Source: Distichodus sexfasciatus
Lineage: Eukaryota > Chordata > Actinopteri > Characiformes > Distichodontidae
Assembly (NCBI GenBank): GCA_032718565.1
Contig: JAVGVS010000018.1
Coordinates: 452,501-516,500 of the forward strand
Direction: 5' to 3'
Length of the DNA: 64,000 nucleotides
Below the pieces are notes generated by a model, which saw only the letters and a program-made list of their open reading frames with translations, was not told the origin of the DNA and ran no database searches. Made by a program: the position numbers and the translations under genes. Position 1 is the first letter of the stretch. Every line of letters starts with the position of its first letter. Positions 13,001-28,000 of the stretch are shown piece after piece.

Positions 13001-16000
13001 TGTGTTCTGTGTATTTCAATAGCCATCCAACTCTCCAGCTGGGAGCTAATACAGCTAATCATTCTGAAGTCATAATTCAATATTCACCCTTTTATTCTCC
13101 AGCGCTGCCTATTTGGAAACACTTAAACACTGAGACAAGACTTGGCCTTCACAGGAAGCAACGCCTGGAGAGAATCTAGGCTAGAGCAATGCCACAAGTT
13201 AGTTCAAAGCTAATGAAATGTCTCAAAACCTCTGAGATACACTGAAGGAAAGAAGCAAACCTTGAAATCAAACAGCAGAAGAAAGAGGTCAAGTTTTTAG
13301 AAACACATGCATTCAGCATTCAGAGTTTGGTCTGATTCCCAGATTAGTGTGAAACATTTAAATGATGCTTGAAATTCAGCAAATAACTCAGAAAAGATGT
13401 GCAGTAACATGAATTTTATAATGCTAGCATTTATAATCTTTATCGTTTTCCTATATTTCATTAATTGTTGACACACAAAGGAAAATACAAAATGTTAATT
13501 TCTTCCTTTCGTGTTTTCTAGAAGTTCAAGGTATAACAATCATCTAGATATAACTCTATATTATCATCTATATTAAAACCTGAAAAAGTAAATCACTTAT
13601 GTTCTTTACATATCAAGTCTGGACACTGGACACTAAATTACATTACATTAATTAAATACTAAGACTTTAATTTCTGATGCTATATTATAGAACACATTTC
13701 ACTAAACCATTCAAATAAATTGCATCAATTGCTTGCTTAAATAACACAAGCTCTGGAGTACTCAATTATAGCTTCTTCTGTTAAATTGACAGCTATATGT
13801 CTGAGTGAAAAGTGAGAAGCAGCCTAAGTTTCTGCGGCACTAAGACAGTAGGGAGACCTGGTACCCCCAAAGCACTGACAGGAAGAACGTAGGCTTATGG
13901 CTCATCCTCACAGAAAGGACAGAGCAAGCGCTCTCATGTTACACGCTGTTCATCTAGCCTCTACACCTAGTGCCGTCTGCATTATTAGCCTGAAGGGATC
14001 AGAAAGATGTTTCAAATGACAAAGTGCTGGACGAGTACAAAGCCATTCACTCGTACGACCATTTCCCCTCTCAGTTCTTCTCCTGTGCAGGAGGAGCGGG
14101 TCCACCTGATGCTATCGAATACACTAGAGCTCGACGGTTGTGTGTGTCTGTGTGCCAGAATGATATCAGTGTCATCATGAGGAGCGCAGGATGGAGTGAA
14201 TCAATGTGCAGACAGCACACCAGATACATGAGACCATTGAGGAAGCTGGACAGTGCACGTTGACGTTTTAGGAATACTCTCAAAGTAACACACAATCAAG
14301 AGGATACCGTGGATGCAGCATGATGTGTAAATATTAGCAGCTTTTAAATTATAATTTAACGTTTTGAATAAGATTTACTCCTTTAATACCGGAATGAATT
14401 TAACTCATAGTTAATAGCTCAATTCCATAATGGAAGACGAAATACGGAAAATAAGCAGTGAAGCAAAAAAGAAAAAGTCTGATTTCTTTATGTACTTTAG
14501 AAAGTTAGACACTCACCGCAGTCTTTGTTGTCCTCGCCATAGATGCCTGACTGACATCCCATAAAGCATCTGTATGAGCCCAGCGTGTTCTCACAGTTCC
14601 ATGTCCCACACACATCACTGTACTCCTTACACTCATCCAAATCTACACACACGGATGTTAGTGCAGTGTGACACCATTAAGGTTGTGAAGGTTGTGAGGC
14701 CTAACATTTAACAGACTTAGAGACTCACCTTCACAGTTTCTTGAGTCTGTAGAGAACCTGAAGCCGGATTCACAAATGCACCTATAGGATCCGTCTGTAT
14801 TCAGACACTGTCCATTAGAGCATATCCCCTCCTCACTGCACTCATCCACATCTAGCACAAGCAGAGACAGACAGAGAGGAAGATATACAGAGGAAAGAAA
14901 AGGAAAAGACAAAGATGAATTTAGGAAAGAAAGATATTAAAAGCCTGAGTATGGCTGATGTTAACACTTCAATAAAGACATCAGACTTAGCTTGATCAAT
15001 TAATTAAACCAATAAGGATAGGACAGGATTGAAAAAAATACATATGTTTACTCTTCATGACTAGAATGAACTCCTGTAATACAAAATCACATAATTACAG
15101 CATTTAGAGTCTACCATGATGAGCTCATTTGCAAATGTTATAATCTGCGGAAATGAGGGAGAGTAGTTTCCATGTTTGAGTCATTTCCAATAAAAGCACA
15201 AAGTAATGCCGTATTCCAATGATTTGATTTGAGTTACTGCACTCCACAAGCATGCAACAGGACAAAGAATTAAAAAAGAAATGGTATTATATGATATGAG
15301 CTCACAGACTGGGAAAATTCCTCAAATCAACTAGTAAAAAATTAATAATGACATCTGTGTGCATGATTAAAGTGCAGGATAACAGTTAAAGTGCACATAA
15401 CTTACAAAGTTAAAGAAAACGTAGAAAACGTGGTGATTACAAGTACAAACACATATACACAATATATAGCATAATCACAGACAAACACACCCACATTGTC
15501 AATATTCACATCTGAGATTAAATGAGCTGGCATCACTTAGTAAGATATTCACACAGACAGAGGAAAATGGGCTTAGTCTGATTTATAGCATAATTAGAGC
15601 CCAGTATTTTCAGTGGTGGTGTGCCAGAAGGGTGTGTGTCTGTCTAGGTTGAATGGTGTTGCACAATAGTAAGAATATTTGGACTTTACTTGCCGTGTTT
15701 CAGGAACAGACTTTGGGAAATGTTTCCCAGCATTAAAAAAGGCTAAGTTCTAGTCTAGAGATTGTTTACTGTGTAACCCCACAAATCAAACTTTTACTAA
15801 ACTTCACTGCCCCAGGACTCTACAACTAATGAAGGTTTTATATGTTTAATACTCAGCACATTACACTATTCTGAATGATTAGATATGTACTTTATCTACA
15901 CTAAGAAAACCATCTTTCTTTATTGCATTTTCTTTACTGAATATTGTGACTTTTCTGTTGCCATAGACATGCAACTCATCAGTCAGTCGCCATAATCACT

Positions 16001-19000
16001 ACTGGTTAGTGGTCAGTCTGACCACAACACCAAGTTGACAGATTAGTAGTTAGATAGTGGGTGATTCTCAGTACAACAATGACAATTATATGGTAGAGTG
16101 TGTCACTGTGACATGACTATACAAGATGCTGCAGCATTGCTGCGGTTTTAACACACATCAGCATCATTGTCAGATGACAGTGGTCAGCGACCACATAAAT
16201 GTTTCTGTTCTCACCACAAGTGGAGAGCTAACACAGCATGGGAAATGCTGGATTATTCTAGAGCTCCATACCAGTGCTGCGAAGCAGAACAAAAATTAAT
16301 GACATTACTAACTGAACTAATTTTTCAGTGGCTTATCAGTAATGAAGCTACTTTTAAAATCCTGTAACTTTTCCAGTTACTAGTTTTTTTTTTGTTTTTT
16401 TACAAACAGCGATGTAGCGTTGCAAAGGACGGTGTCAGGGGTTGGAGCAGCACAAATATTAAGTACGACTGGATGAAATGAAACGAATGGGAATGAATCT
16501 GCACACCTGCATTGCACCTAGAATGTAGGACTGTAAGTGAGTATAGGTACTGGAGTATTGGAGTTGCTAATAATGTGCATGACATAATTACTATTCATGC
16601 TGTGTACGGTACAATATTTGAAACTAATTTTATTACAGTTCCTTTGATGCCTCTCATGCACAGTCAATCTAGACAGGAATGTCATTTAATGACTCAGAAT
16701 ATAGTGAATGTTATGCTTGGTGCTGTTCTTACAGCTGTTTCCAGCATGGTGTGTCTGGCTTTTCTCACTGGGAGAGGGCTGTGAAATGACAGCAGACGTG
16801 AAGCTGCTGGGTCAGTGACATGGCAAAGCGTGTGCAGGGTGAGGCCCCAAATCCAACTTAATATACTATAGCTGGAGGGGGAAGCCTGTTGATGTCTAGT
16901 CATGGTCCATTAGGAACAAAAACTGGGTCTGACTGGTCTGTCTTTCTCCTCTCCTCTCTGTTCGTCTCCTCTCCTCTCAGCCTCATTTTTCATCCTGATT
17001 ATTCAGTGATTTCATGAAAGAAAAGGGTTGTTGTAATGTGTTTTCGTCCATGTCAGTGCTACAGATGTGCTTGGCCTGTCTCCATCATAAGATTGTTTCA
17101 GTAAACAGGGTGTGGTTGATGTAAAGTTCTGCAAACGTAAACAAGTGCCTTGCTGTAGATCTTCCACGATTCCCTATACAAGTGGTCTTTATTTTAGATC
17201 TTGTTACACAAGTCAGGTACCTGTTGTAGTCAACAGAGCTTACAAATAAACCTATTTTTTATAACAGTTTTATTGCCAGGTGCTGTCTAAGTAACTAAAA
17301 CCCGGTGTTGGTAATCATAAGATTGAAGGTCCGCAGGAACAACAGTTGTGCACCTACACAAGGCCCTTAATCTCAAATTGCTCTAGGAGGAGTATTCCTG
17401 TAATTAGGGACATTTTAAAAAATGAAAGCTGCTCTGGAAAAAAGAGTCTGCTAAATTACGTCAGTCTAATTTATTCAGTAGAAAATGTCTGATAAATCTG
17501 GTGATGTGTGTTATCTACTTTGTGCTGTGTTCATATGTACAATATACTGTCTTCAAATGTACACTGCACTGTCTTCACTGTCTATTAAGAATTCCATCTG
17601 ATATCTTTAATTATCGACTTATCACATCTGAAGAATGACATTTTCATTCTTGCTAAAGAAATGTATTGTTCAGAATGTTAAAAAGTCCATTAGAGACAAC
17701 ATCTATGTTCTGGAGTTCTGTGTAGTTCAGTGTACCAGTCTTACCCTGGCAGCCCACTCCACTGTGGCCTTGGTCGTATCCTGGTGGGCAGAAGCAGTGG
17801 AAAGAACCCTCAGTGTTCTGGCAGCTTCCCACTCCACAAATATCCATGGATAGACACTCATTGATATCTAATAATTGAAACATCACATCGTTACCAGGGA
17901 GCATTTCGAAAGCATCAAGCACCTTGGCTCATATAAGAAAAAAAATACTGAACATTATTTATCTATGAAGGTAAATATGTAAACACAGCCACACAGATAC
18001 CCATGTGCACAAACGCACAAAGATGTGAAAGGAACAACTGAAAAGAAGAACAGAACTGAAAGAGCACCTCTACACGTAGTGTCCATTAGCTCATAGCCTC
18101 TGGGGCAGTCACAGTGGTAGGAGCCGGCTGTGTTTATGCACTCTCCATTCAAACATGCTGACATGTCCTCACATTCGTTAATATCTGAAAACAACGTTGT
18201 AATAAGCAATAATAAGCATCCAAAGTTAAAGAAACAAGAAAATTCAAATAATTAAGTTTTTAGCAAAATATAATTTTCCTAGCACTTAGATTACACATTA
18301 TACATATGGTAAATTTCTAAAAATTACACTACTAATGACAATATCATTATTATTATTATTACTACTACCATAATTACACAAACGACTGCTGTCTATGTTA
18401 AATAAATATTTGGCTATAGTTATACTCCAATCAGTTTATGCTGTTCATCAATTATGGTGAAAAGACAAGCACACAGCCGTCTACCTTCACATGTACGTCG
18501 GTCTAGGGACAGCCTGTAGCCGGTATCACAGGTCATGCAGGAGTACGACCCCTCTGTGTTTGTACAGGCAGCCAGCGGGCAAACATCAGGCAAACTGCAT
18601 TCATCAATATCTGAAGTACAAAAAGACAAAGAAAAATGCTGTAAACAAAGCCACTACTGAGGATAAAGGGTTCACAAGTGGGCTATCAACTGATATTTAA
18701 GAAAATCTTGGTGGTCTGTCTGCACGTTATTGCCCACGCTAAGTTGTTACGCTTCATTTAGATACCATCAATAGCTCTTCACTTTCCAATCAAAATGGGA
18801 ACTGATTCCGAGCCATCCACTTTAGGACAGAGAAGGGCCAGCATTGATCTGGTGATAACCAAACAAAACAGGCTGCATACCACAGCGAATTAGCTGAGGT
18901 CTGTAGGGTTGTGCGTAGGCTGCAGCGTGTGGATACCCGCATTATTAAACAGTATTGACAGAGCTGTTGATGAGAAGGAGGCGAGAGATAAGGTATGCCA

Positions 19001-22000
19001 GCAAGGGAACACCATCCAAAACAGCAAGATATTACAGGTGCTTCAAAATGACTGTATCAACAAACACTGGGAGGACTGACGCTTTCAGAGAACTGGAAAT
19101 TCTTTACCCTGGCACAGCTCAGACATCTCAGACATCTGTGGACTGACTGTCCAAGATTTAACAGATTGTGCATTATTAAAACAGATTTGTCATGTTGACT
19201 TCAAAAATCTCAGTTTTGGGACAAAACCAATAACTCATTTTTTTCTTTTTACCTTATTTATGAATTTGTTTATGAAGAGAGAAAGATATTTCCTTCCATC
19301 TTTTGTTATTTCCTTTCACCTACTAGTTCCTTCTCCATTTTTATTCACTCCCCTCTCTGTCCTTCCTAAAATATTTTTTCTTCTTCTCTGAGCAGTGTGT
19401 CTATCTGTCTCCTCTACTATATTCTGCTTAGGCATGATGTCACCACAGTCCTCCTCACACAGCTCTAAACCACAACTACTCTGTGAATAAGATCCGGGAG
19501 AGCAGTGCAGCTGGCCTGGGCACAGACCAGACAGCAAATATTCATCCAAGTCTGGGCAAGATGACAATCAGTTACAAGGGGGAAAAAAGAACAGAGAACA
19601 ATTTATTCTAAAAAAGTCATAAATGGCACAAGATGGATGGATAAAGTGCAGAAGGGAACATGGAGTCATAGAAGATACTGAGACCAAACACGAAAGCCCA
19701 GAACATCTAGTGAGAAATGTGGTGATTAATCACTCTGAGAGGAAATAGGAGTTAAATCTGTAAAGACAACAGATGGATAGACTGTGATAGAAAAGTCCAA
19801 CCATAGAATGTGGTGTGCCAGGTGAAACAGATCACCAGATATGATCAGAGATCAATTGTGCTCAGCAAGATGAAAGCACAATATTGCAAAATATTGGTAT
19901 TTTAATTTTGGTGGGAAAACGTGGAGACCATCTGTACCTAGGCAATAAGAGATGGTAAATGGTTTAGTGTTTGTCCTGACAAACTAGTCCATGCACAAAT
20001 TACATGATCCTTCTTATTCTTCATTATCTGCAGAACTGCATAAACAGAGTGTGAACTTAAGAGAACACTGGCGATAAATCTTTCAGAGTGCAAAAACCAA
20101 AGACGTTTACCAAATACATTTGGCACATTAGATTATACAGTTCTATTCTGCATATCCAAGCAGATGGACAAAGATAAACTCCACATGTAAAATTACATGG
20201 TGATGACCAGAAGTCCGCACTGTAATATACAATGCCATTTACTATACTAAGTGCATTCAAGAATTCAGATCTTTTCAGAGATGTTCAAGAACACGATTTG
20301 ATTTCAGTGTTTTAATCTCACTTGAATTGGATATATCACATAGTCAGAGTTGACTTCATCCTTTTGTGGTCGATGTCATTTTTGGTACAAATTCCTATTG
20401 TATGGGGCCAAGAAAAGTCTTCTGAATCAAAAGTGAGGTGATGCCTGAATATAGCCTCTTAGCTCAGACGAGTCATGACTGTCCAGAGCTTCACACTTTG
20501 TGATAGCATTCACAGATTTACTGTTAGGAGTTGATAGATAAAGTACTGCATTAAGGTCAGAATAAAAACACCCTTTTGAAAAAAAATCTCTTTGTCATAA
20601 ATTTTCCCATTATTACTAAATTTTATGTGCCAATCTCTTATAAGTGTCTAAAATTTTAGTGGACAATTTAACTGTCCATAAATATACTATACCCTAATCA
20701 CAAATATGTGTAATGTACAGACATCATGCAGATAAGTCTTCATTTTTGTGAGGACAGCTCTAGTCAGCACTGAACTGAACCCCTGCAAGTCTAAGCGTAT
20801 ACGTCAAGATCATTATATGGTTTAAAGGAGTTCCACACAGCAGTTCTCATTCTGTGTTGTGTATAATGATTCTCTAGGATTAGTAAACATTAGAATAAAA
20901 CTTCTCATTTTCTCTTTATTCCACTATGTTTCTCTATCTTTTATATGTCTGTGTTCTTTCTTTGTGACGGCTCACCTTCACAATCTTTCCCATCATCTGA
21001 CGGTCTGTATCCAGGACCACATACAGTGCAAGTGTAGGAGCCAGGTGTGTTGGTGCATTTTCCCTTGGGGCAGGCAGTGGGTGACGCACATTCATCAATA
21101 TCTGTATTAAAGAGTACAATTATGGTTAGGTCTGAGGGGTTGTAGATTGACAGTTCAAGCATAGCTTTAATGAAAAAGTTAGAGTGACAATCTCTGTCTC
21201 TGTAAAGTGGTAATATCTGTGGTGGATTAAGGTAAGGGCGATATGTCCTAACAATCGGAATATTTGTTTGATTTGTGTGATTGGTTTGTCTATCAAATTT
21301 TTGCACGTCTTGGCTGACAGTGTTGGGGATGGGCAACATAGTGGTTCTTGAGTGAAAATTAACATGAATGGATAGGAAAAGGTCCTGTGTATCCAAATTT
21401 ATTGACTGCTTTCATAATTTCAATTACTCTTACAGTGACCGTAGGCTGAGCAGGGAAGAGCTTTTCAAAGCTGAACTTCATCAAATCCTATCTGAAGTCC
21501 ACCATGTCACAGGAAAGACTTACTGGCCTTGCCATCCTCAGTATCACCCATGTCATAGCTTGACAGATTTCATATGATGTAACTGATGACTTTGCATCAA
21601 GGAAGGCACTAAAGGTCAGGACTTAGTAGTTTTGCAATTTCATTTGTATGCTCCTGTTTTAAGTTCAGTAGTGTCATAATTAGATGCCCTTAAGTGTGTT
21701 ATTCTATTTGTAGGCATACTTAGGTAATTTGATTCCCTATTTTATTTGTATTTATACATTTTCTTTCTCTTTTTATTACTTTTGTTTTGATATATATGAT
21801 TATCTAAAATATTGGTAATTATTATGATTGTATACATTGTTATATTTTTTTGTTTTACGATCATTTGTTAAATTAACAGCTATTTTGTGTAAAATAGTAT
21901 CTTTTGTTGCTGGTGGAGGAATGGGATGGGATGGTGGGTCCAAAAGAAGAGGTTCACCCAGGGTGCCATACAGGCTAGAACTGCCACCGAGTAATGTGGT

Positions 22001-25000
22001 TATTTTATCCCCTACCGTCACAAAGCTCTCCATCTGCAGAGACAGTGTAGCCAGCAGGGCAGTCTTTACAAGAGAAGGAGCCTTCCGAGTTCAGACAGAT
22101 GCCAGTTGGACACGCAGACAATGAGAGACACTCATCAATATCTGACAAAAAGAAACAGGATAAAGAGAAGTGGAATCTGCAGGTCATAAAAGCACATGTT
22201 CTGTGTACAGTAATTATAATATAGTGTGGATAAATTGGTTGTTTACAGTTGAGTGACCTACACTTTACCCACCTTCACACCTCTGTCTATCCTGAGAGAG
22301 AGTGTATCCAGCCTCACACAGGGTACAAGTGAAGGAGCCGACAGTATTAACACACACACCACCCACACACAGGCTGGCCTGAGTACATTCATCCACATCT
22401 GTAAGAGACACATTATTATTTCTGTACTGCATGGAAAAGGAAATGACTGTCAACCATGTGTGTATCTGCATATATGTAATAACACTTGGTAGAAGGAAAG
22501 AATGTTCAAAAATGTATTTCTGACGTCATAAAGGTATCCTACGAATATGCTTAATTGAAAACCAAAATAGTACTAAATCAGATCATTTTGGTAATATCCT
22601 CAAGGCATACAGTTATTACCTGTATAAAGATAAGAAAATGCATAAGAAAAAGCTACATACAAATATTATATGGTACAAATAAGCATGTCAAGTTTCTGTT
22701 GAATTACATAGCTTAAAGAACCCGGTCCTGGTTTAGCGATATTATTTGTGTGCCATTTCTGAAAATCTCCAGCCAAAAATAAGTGAGTTTTTGTCAGAGT
22801 CTGTGTTGGCCAAAAGGTGAACAATTATTTCAGTGTATAAACTATAATGTACCTACCCTCACAAGCTTTGCCATTATTACTGCTTTGGTATCCTGAGTTA
22901 CAGTTGCACCTGTGGGAGCCCGGAAAATTAACACATGTGCCATGAGCACAGACGTCTGGGAGAAAGCACTCGTTCACATCTGGAAGAAAGACAGTAGGGG
23001 TGAGGACCAGAGCCAGGTAATAAGGTGTGTAAGTATGTATACCAACATGTGCTTAATATATATACCTTGGCAGCTGTTGTTGTGAGGAGATGTTTGGTAT
23101 CCATGGTTGCAGGTACAAGTAAAGGAACCTTCTGTGTTCACACACCGACCATTTGCACACACACCTGATGTCTGACACTCATTAATGTCTGAAACAGGAA
23201 AAAGGACAAATAGTTTGATTGGCAAAGAGCAAAAATGCAAGAAAGTCAGAGTGAGAGAAAGGGAGTCACAAATGGAAAATCTACTGTGTGAGAAAAACGC
23301 TTTAAAAGGTTCAACAGTTACATTCAAAACAAGACATTTTCATTAGTCACGTCACAAGAAACAAATGTTGTCTCTAAAATCTGACGGGCCATAAACACCA
23401 ATCTTCTAATTCGAAACCTTCACTGTTAGCCAGGGCTATCTCCTGTGTGCTGTAAGAGCATTTGTCCAACATCTCCCATCGTCTTTCCAGTCGAGTGACG
23501 CTTTTGAGCACAATGAGAGAGACAGAAGATACAGAGGACCTCTGGGGTGAAATGCATACAAGCACAGCTTTGTGCACACTGCCATTGCAACTGCCAGATG
23601 TCTGTCAGCGTCCCCCCAAGTTTTGTTTCTGCAATCTCCTGCTATTTCTCAAAGTCCTCCCTGATAAGGCCTGAAAGGAAAGTTGGGCTGTTTTCTCTAT
23701 CACACCACCAATTAGCCTTATCCACCAGTCAGCCAATTGGCCTCTAACTACTGTACTACAGGCAATTGACTGAGGCAATGGTTGGAGAATGGAATATTAT
23801 TTACATACTCCATTTACTGAACTCATCTACATGGAGAACAACGGCTAAGAACAGACAGCCGGGATCTCGTGCCAATCTTACAGATGGCGTCTTTACTTCT
23901 GCATCAGGCACTTTTTTCCACGGAGGACAAAACAATGGGCAATGAAACCTCTAAACCTCAACACAACTGCAAAAAGAATGTGAAAAGCTCATAGAATTCA
24001 GCAACTCATGTTATAATTGTGCATCAAAACATTTAGGCAGCATAATGTCAATGTCTATTAGATTATTTATGTGTTTGGACATTGTAATTGATGACTGTAA
24101 ATTGCAGGCACAGTTGTATACAATTATTGGCCCAATGTTATGCTGTACTGAAATGAATACAGATATTGTGGCAAGAGTTAACAAAGAACTCTTGAATAAA
24201 AATCAACAATCAAAAAATGACCCTTATCTTGCTTACTTCTGTTTTAAACACAGCAACTTGTGCCAAAACAGCAACAGTAACTTGAATTTCACAGAAACCA
24301 AAAGGGCTTTGTTTTCAGCCGTCTGTGTTTGAAAGTAGCATGAAACCTCAGGCCTCTCTAAGTTCATGGATGTTGGAGAAAAATACCCTCTTTGTATCAC
24401 AGGTCTGCAGTAATTCATTTTAATGAAGTGGGATGTCCTGTAAGGTATTTGCTTCCAAATGCTGCCATGAAAACAACAAATGGTGGTACCCAGTGATGGA
24501 TTGAGTTTTATATCTTTAATTTAGTCAAAGGCTGCTCCTTTGGTCTTTTCTTTAAAATGCAGTGGGCTGGATGGAGCAACCATGAAGCAATGTGGATGTC
24601 ACATGTGTGGAAATCTCAAGTACATCATGTTTGTTAATAATGTAGAGGTAGCATCAGGAGGTCACAGAGGTGCCTTGGAAATTAACTATTAGAGTGCAGG
24701 TCAAAAGTAAAGTGTCATGGAAGCTTTTCAGCAAGTTCAGTGCTATTTTAGCAGTGGAACCAGACACATAATATATCTGTACACATGCATTATGTGTCTA
24801 GTTCCATTATTAAAATAGCACGGAATGTCTATGTATAGACCTCCTTGAGGAATGTCATATAAGTGCCATATAAATTCAGCAATAGTGCAGCATGTTCACG
24901 ACAGCAGTCTGGTACTTAATGGGGGAACGCTGTTCTACAAAATTGGAAAATGTGTCTATGAATTTAGTGTTCTGATATTTCTAAAATAGCAACTGAATTG

Positions 25001-28000
25001 AATTTGTTCTGTAACAACTAGATTATACACATAAATGTGCATTATGGAAAAGACACAACCTTCAATTCTTTGTTCTTTCACATTCCAACATTAGCAGCAT
25101 GTTCTCTAGTGTCCAGTTTCTCACTGTTAACAAATATTATAATCCTAGATATAGTTACAACATGCATTTTTCATGCTGTATTGTGCTCTAAACTGAACAG
25201 AGCCACCGCTTAGGGAGTAATTTGCAATCTGATGACCTCTCATCTGAGCAGTGAATCTCTGTCCTCCCTCTGTCATTGAAGTGAGAACCCCTAATAAAGA
25301 GCTTAGCCCCACTGGGCTTAACTGCAGGGGCCAGAACCATCCAAAAATAATATATTGTTTGTTCAAGGCTGTGGCCAAGGCAAAATATTTTGACTCTCCA
25401 AATTGAAGTATTACAAACAATCTTTTACAGCAGCGAAAGATTTGCAATAACAAGGCAATGTGTTTAAAGGGTGTGGGTGCAATTCCTGGGGCTCATCTTG
25501 GTGGGAAGAGCAGGGTCAGATATTAGATACAAAATACTTCAGCCACTGGAAAATACAAAGGGAAGCGAGAAAACAGACTGACCAAAAGTGATGAGAATAC
25601 CCCTGATGAGATACCCATCTTTTACCCCTAAAGAAAATGATGTGATGTTAATTCACACGTTCCCACAGTCCATAACTGGTCTTTTATTATTGTACATATA
25701 TTCTGTGACAAGCTGATGTAATATAATGTCTAGAAAAGCCACAGGTCACAGAGGAAACTCATTCTGGGCAAGGATAAATGGAAGGTCAAACAGGAATAAA
25801 ATTTTATTAAAACAAAAAATGTTTGCTTCACTGTTAGCCTTCTACTGATTAAATCATTAGAATAGGAACCACATATGCAAAAATTAAATAAAAGTTTTGG
25901 TTTAGTCAGGCCCTGTGGCCATGCTGCAAAATATCTGGACTGTCAACACGTTCATAGGGGCATTGACTGTCGCCATGCCTCCTTAAGTCATTCTGAACAC
26001 TGCCAAAACCAAGTCTACACTTCCAGCCCATGCCAGACCAGGGAAATATTATTACACAATCATAAAATGAAATACGGAAAGCACACACCAAGGGAGCGCT
26101 GGCTCCCAGATGGGGCCTCCAAAAGGTTCTTACCCAGACATCTCCCACTGGCAGGCCTGAATCCAGGGCTACATGCCTGGCACTGGAAGGATCCCTGGGT
26201 GTTCACACATTTGCCATTGGGGCAGACACTGGGACTCCTGCACTCATCCACATCTATGTTAGAAAACATATGGGAAATTCTAGTTCAGCAAACAGGCATT
26301 CAAAGTCTATATTAGATTAGAGGGTCTAATCATGCAGACATGGTTACGCTTATCTGTAATGGAGGTTGTTAGAACATTTTGAGCCTTAAACAGCACTCAA
26401 ACACGCACATGCCACAAAAACACCATTTTCAAAACTCACATTAAGGCATACAGGACTACACCACAAATGTAAACATATTACCTTCCAAACACTTTTTATT
26501 TCCTTTGGATCATGACTGAGGAAAATATAATTGTTTTATATAATAAATAAAAAACAGCTATAATATAAATGCTTTATGAATTCAAAGTCTCTAGTCTCTT
26601 ATCATGAATACATAATTTAAATTTAAATAAAAAATATTTTGACAAAAACTTGAGCAATATGAATCATTCCTCAAACACATTGCCAAAAAAGTTCCTTCTG
26701 TAGTAACAATAACATCCACATTGGTACATTTCACAGTTTTAAGTAAATATTAGTGAGACTGAACTATTTTAGCAACATTAAATATTAAAATAAAATCAGG
26801 ATCTTATACCTTCACATTGTCCTCTCCAGTTCTTGGTGAAGCCACTCTTGCAATCACATGAGTAGGATCCTTCAGTGTTGATACACAGCCCATTGGGACA
26901 TTTGTTGGGCATGGCACACTCATTTATGTCTGCAATTCAGTAAAATGTGATGGAAAAAAAAGAACAGAGAGGAAAAATCATTATAGAAATATAAGCTGGA
27001 CATTTTGAGCAAGTAACAGTCTGAGAGTATAGCAAGAAACTACTCTACACAAAAATTACAATGTAGGTAGGTGTGAAAAAGTGGGAGAACTAGGAAAGTG
27101 GCACATCATTATTTTCTGAAATGAAATAACCTGTGCCTGCAATAATAATGTTTTCATAAGCGTCTGTAGTCAGATATCAAGCTCACTCACCCTGACATGT
27201 CTTCCTGTTTTGCGTCATGAGCAGGCCATAACCTGAGAAGCACTGGCATATGTAGGAGCCCAACGTGTTCACACAGTGTCCCTTTCCTCCACAAGGGTCA
27301 CTTTCACACTCATTCACATCTAGAGAAAACAAGAGATGCATTAGAAATAGCATGAGATATGACAGTAAAAGCATGTTATTAAACGTGAGTGATTATTTGT
27401 TATTGTGAACACACCACAGCACAGGACCGGTAAAGGTACCACTGAGGTACTCATGTGCTACTCACTGCTCCCTGGGGGAACTGCCCATGTCAGCTGTCCA
27501 CGGTCTGCTCCTTCACGGACTGATCAAATGCAGAGGTCACATTTCGTTGTGGTGCACTATGTGCTGTGCTATAGTGTGTTCAGAATGACAAATAATCACT
27601 CACTTTCACAGCACAGTGCACAACAAAGTGCGACCTCTGCAACTGACCCATCCATAAAAGAGCAGTTTTTTGGGAGCCGTGCTTGAGGACCGTATCTTGC
27701 TCATTAGTACCTCAATGGTACCTTTACTGCTCCAGGCTTGAACCGATGACCTTCCAATCATGGGGCCAACTCCCTAACTGTTATCAGTTATCTGCTACCA
27801 ACTACCCCATCAAACAATATATTAAAAACTGGAATAGTTTCCATTCATTTCATATACTCAGGGCATTCATTTGAATAATTAAATATATATTACTTCCAAG
27901 GTTGTAAATTTTATATTAGTTGACCTCTATTACTAGTCTGAATTAAAAATTTGATGCACATGTTGTGAACAGCCTCGTAAATGATCTCCCTAAAGACCCT

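Larger units (their letters stand above)
8257..14516 (-). other. ltbp2: Large intron (6.3 kb)
   Basis: AT-rich, no gene recognised. It contains a SINE-like repeat (about 8855-9044) and a deleted Tc1-like element (9173-9685). From 9690 to 14516 I see nothing but low-complexity A/T-rich sequence and short chance ORFs. Confidence 0.6.
14852..17744 (-). other. ltbp2: Intron (2.9 kb)
   Basis: AT-rich. Holds a SINE-like fragment at 17296-17461 and a decayed interspersed repeat around 15990-16200. No gene recognised. Confidence 0.55.

Noticed and set aside
25875..26315. 146-codon plus-strand open frame
   Set aside because: It runs antisense across the cbEGF exon at 26134-26253; the cysteine-rich minus-strand reading explains the open frame, and the plus-strand protein has no recognisable features.
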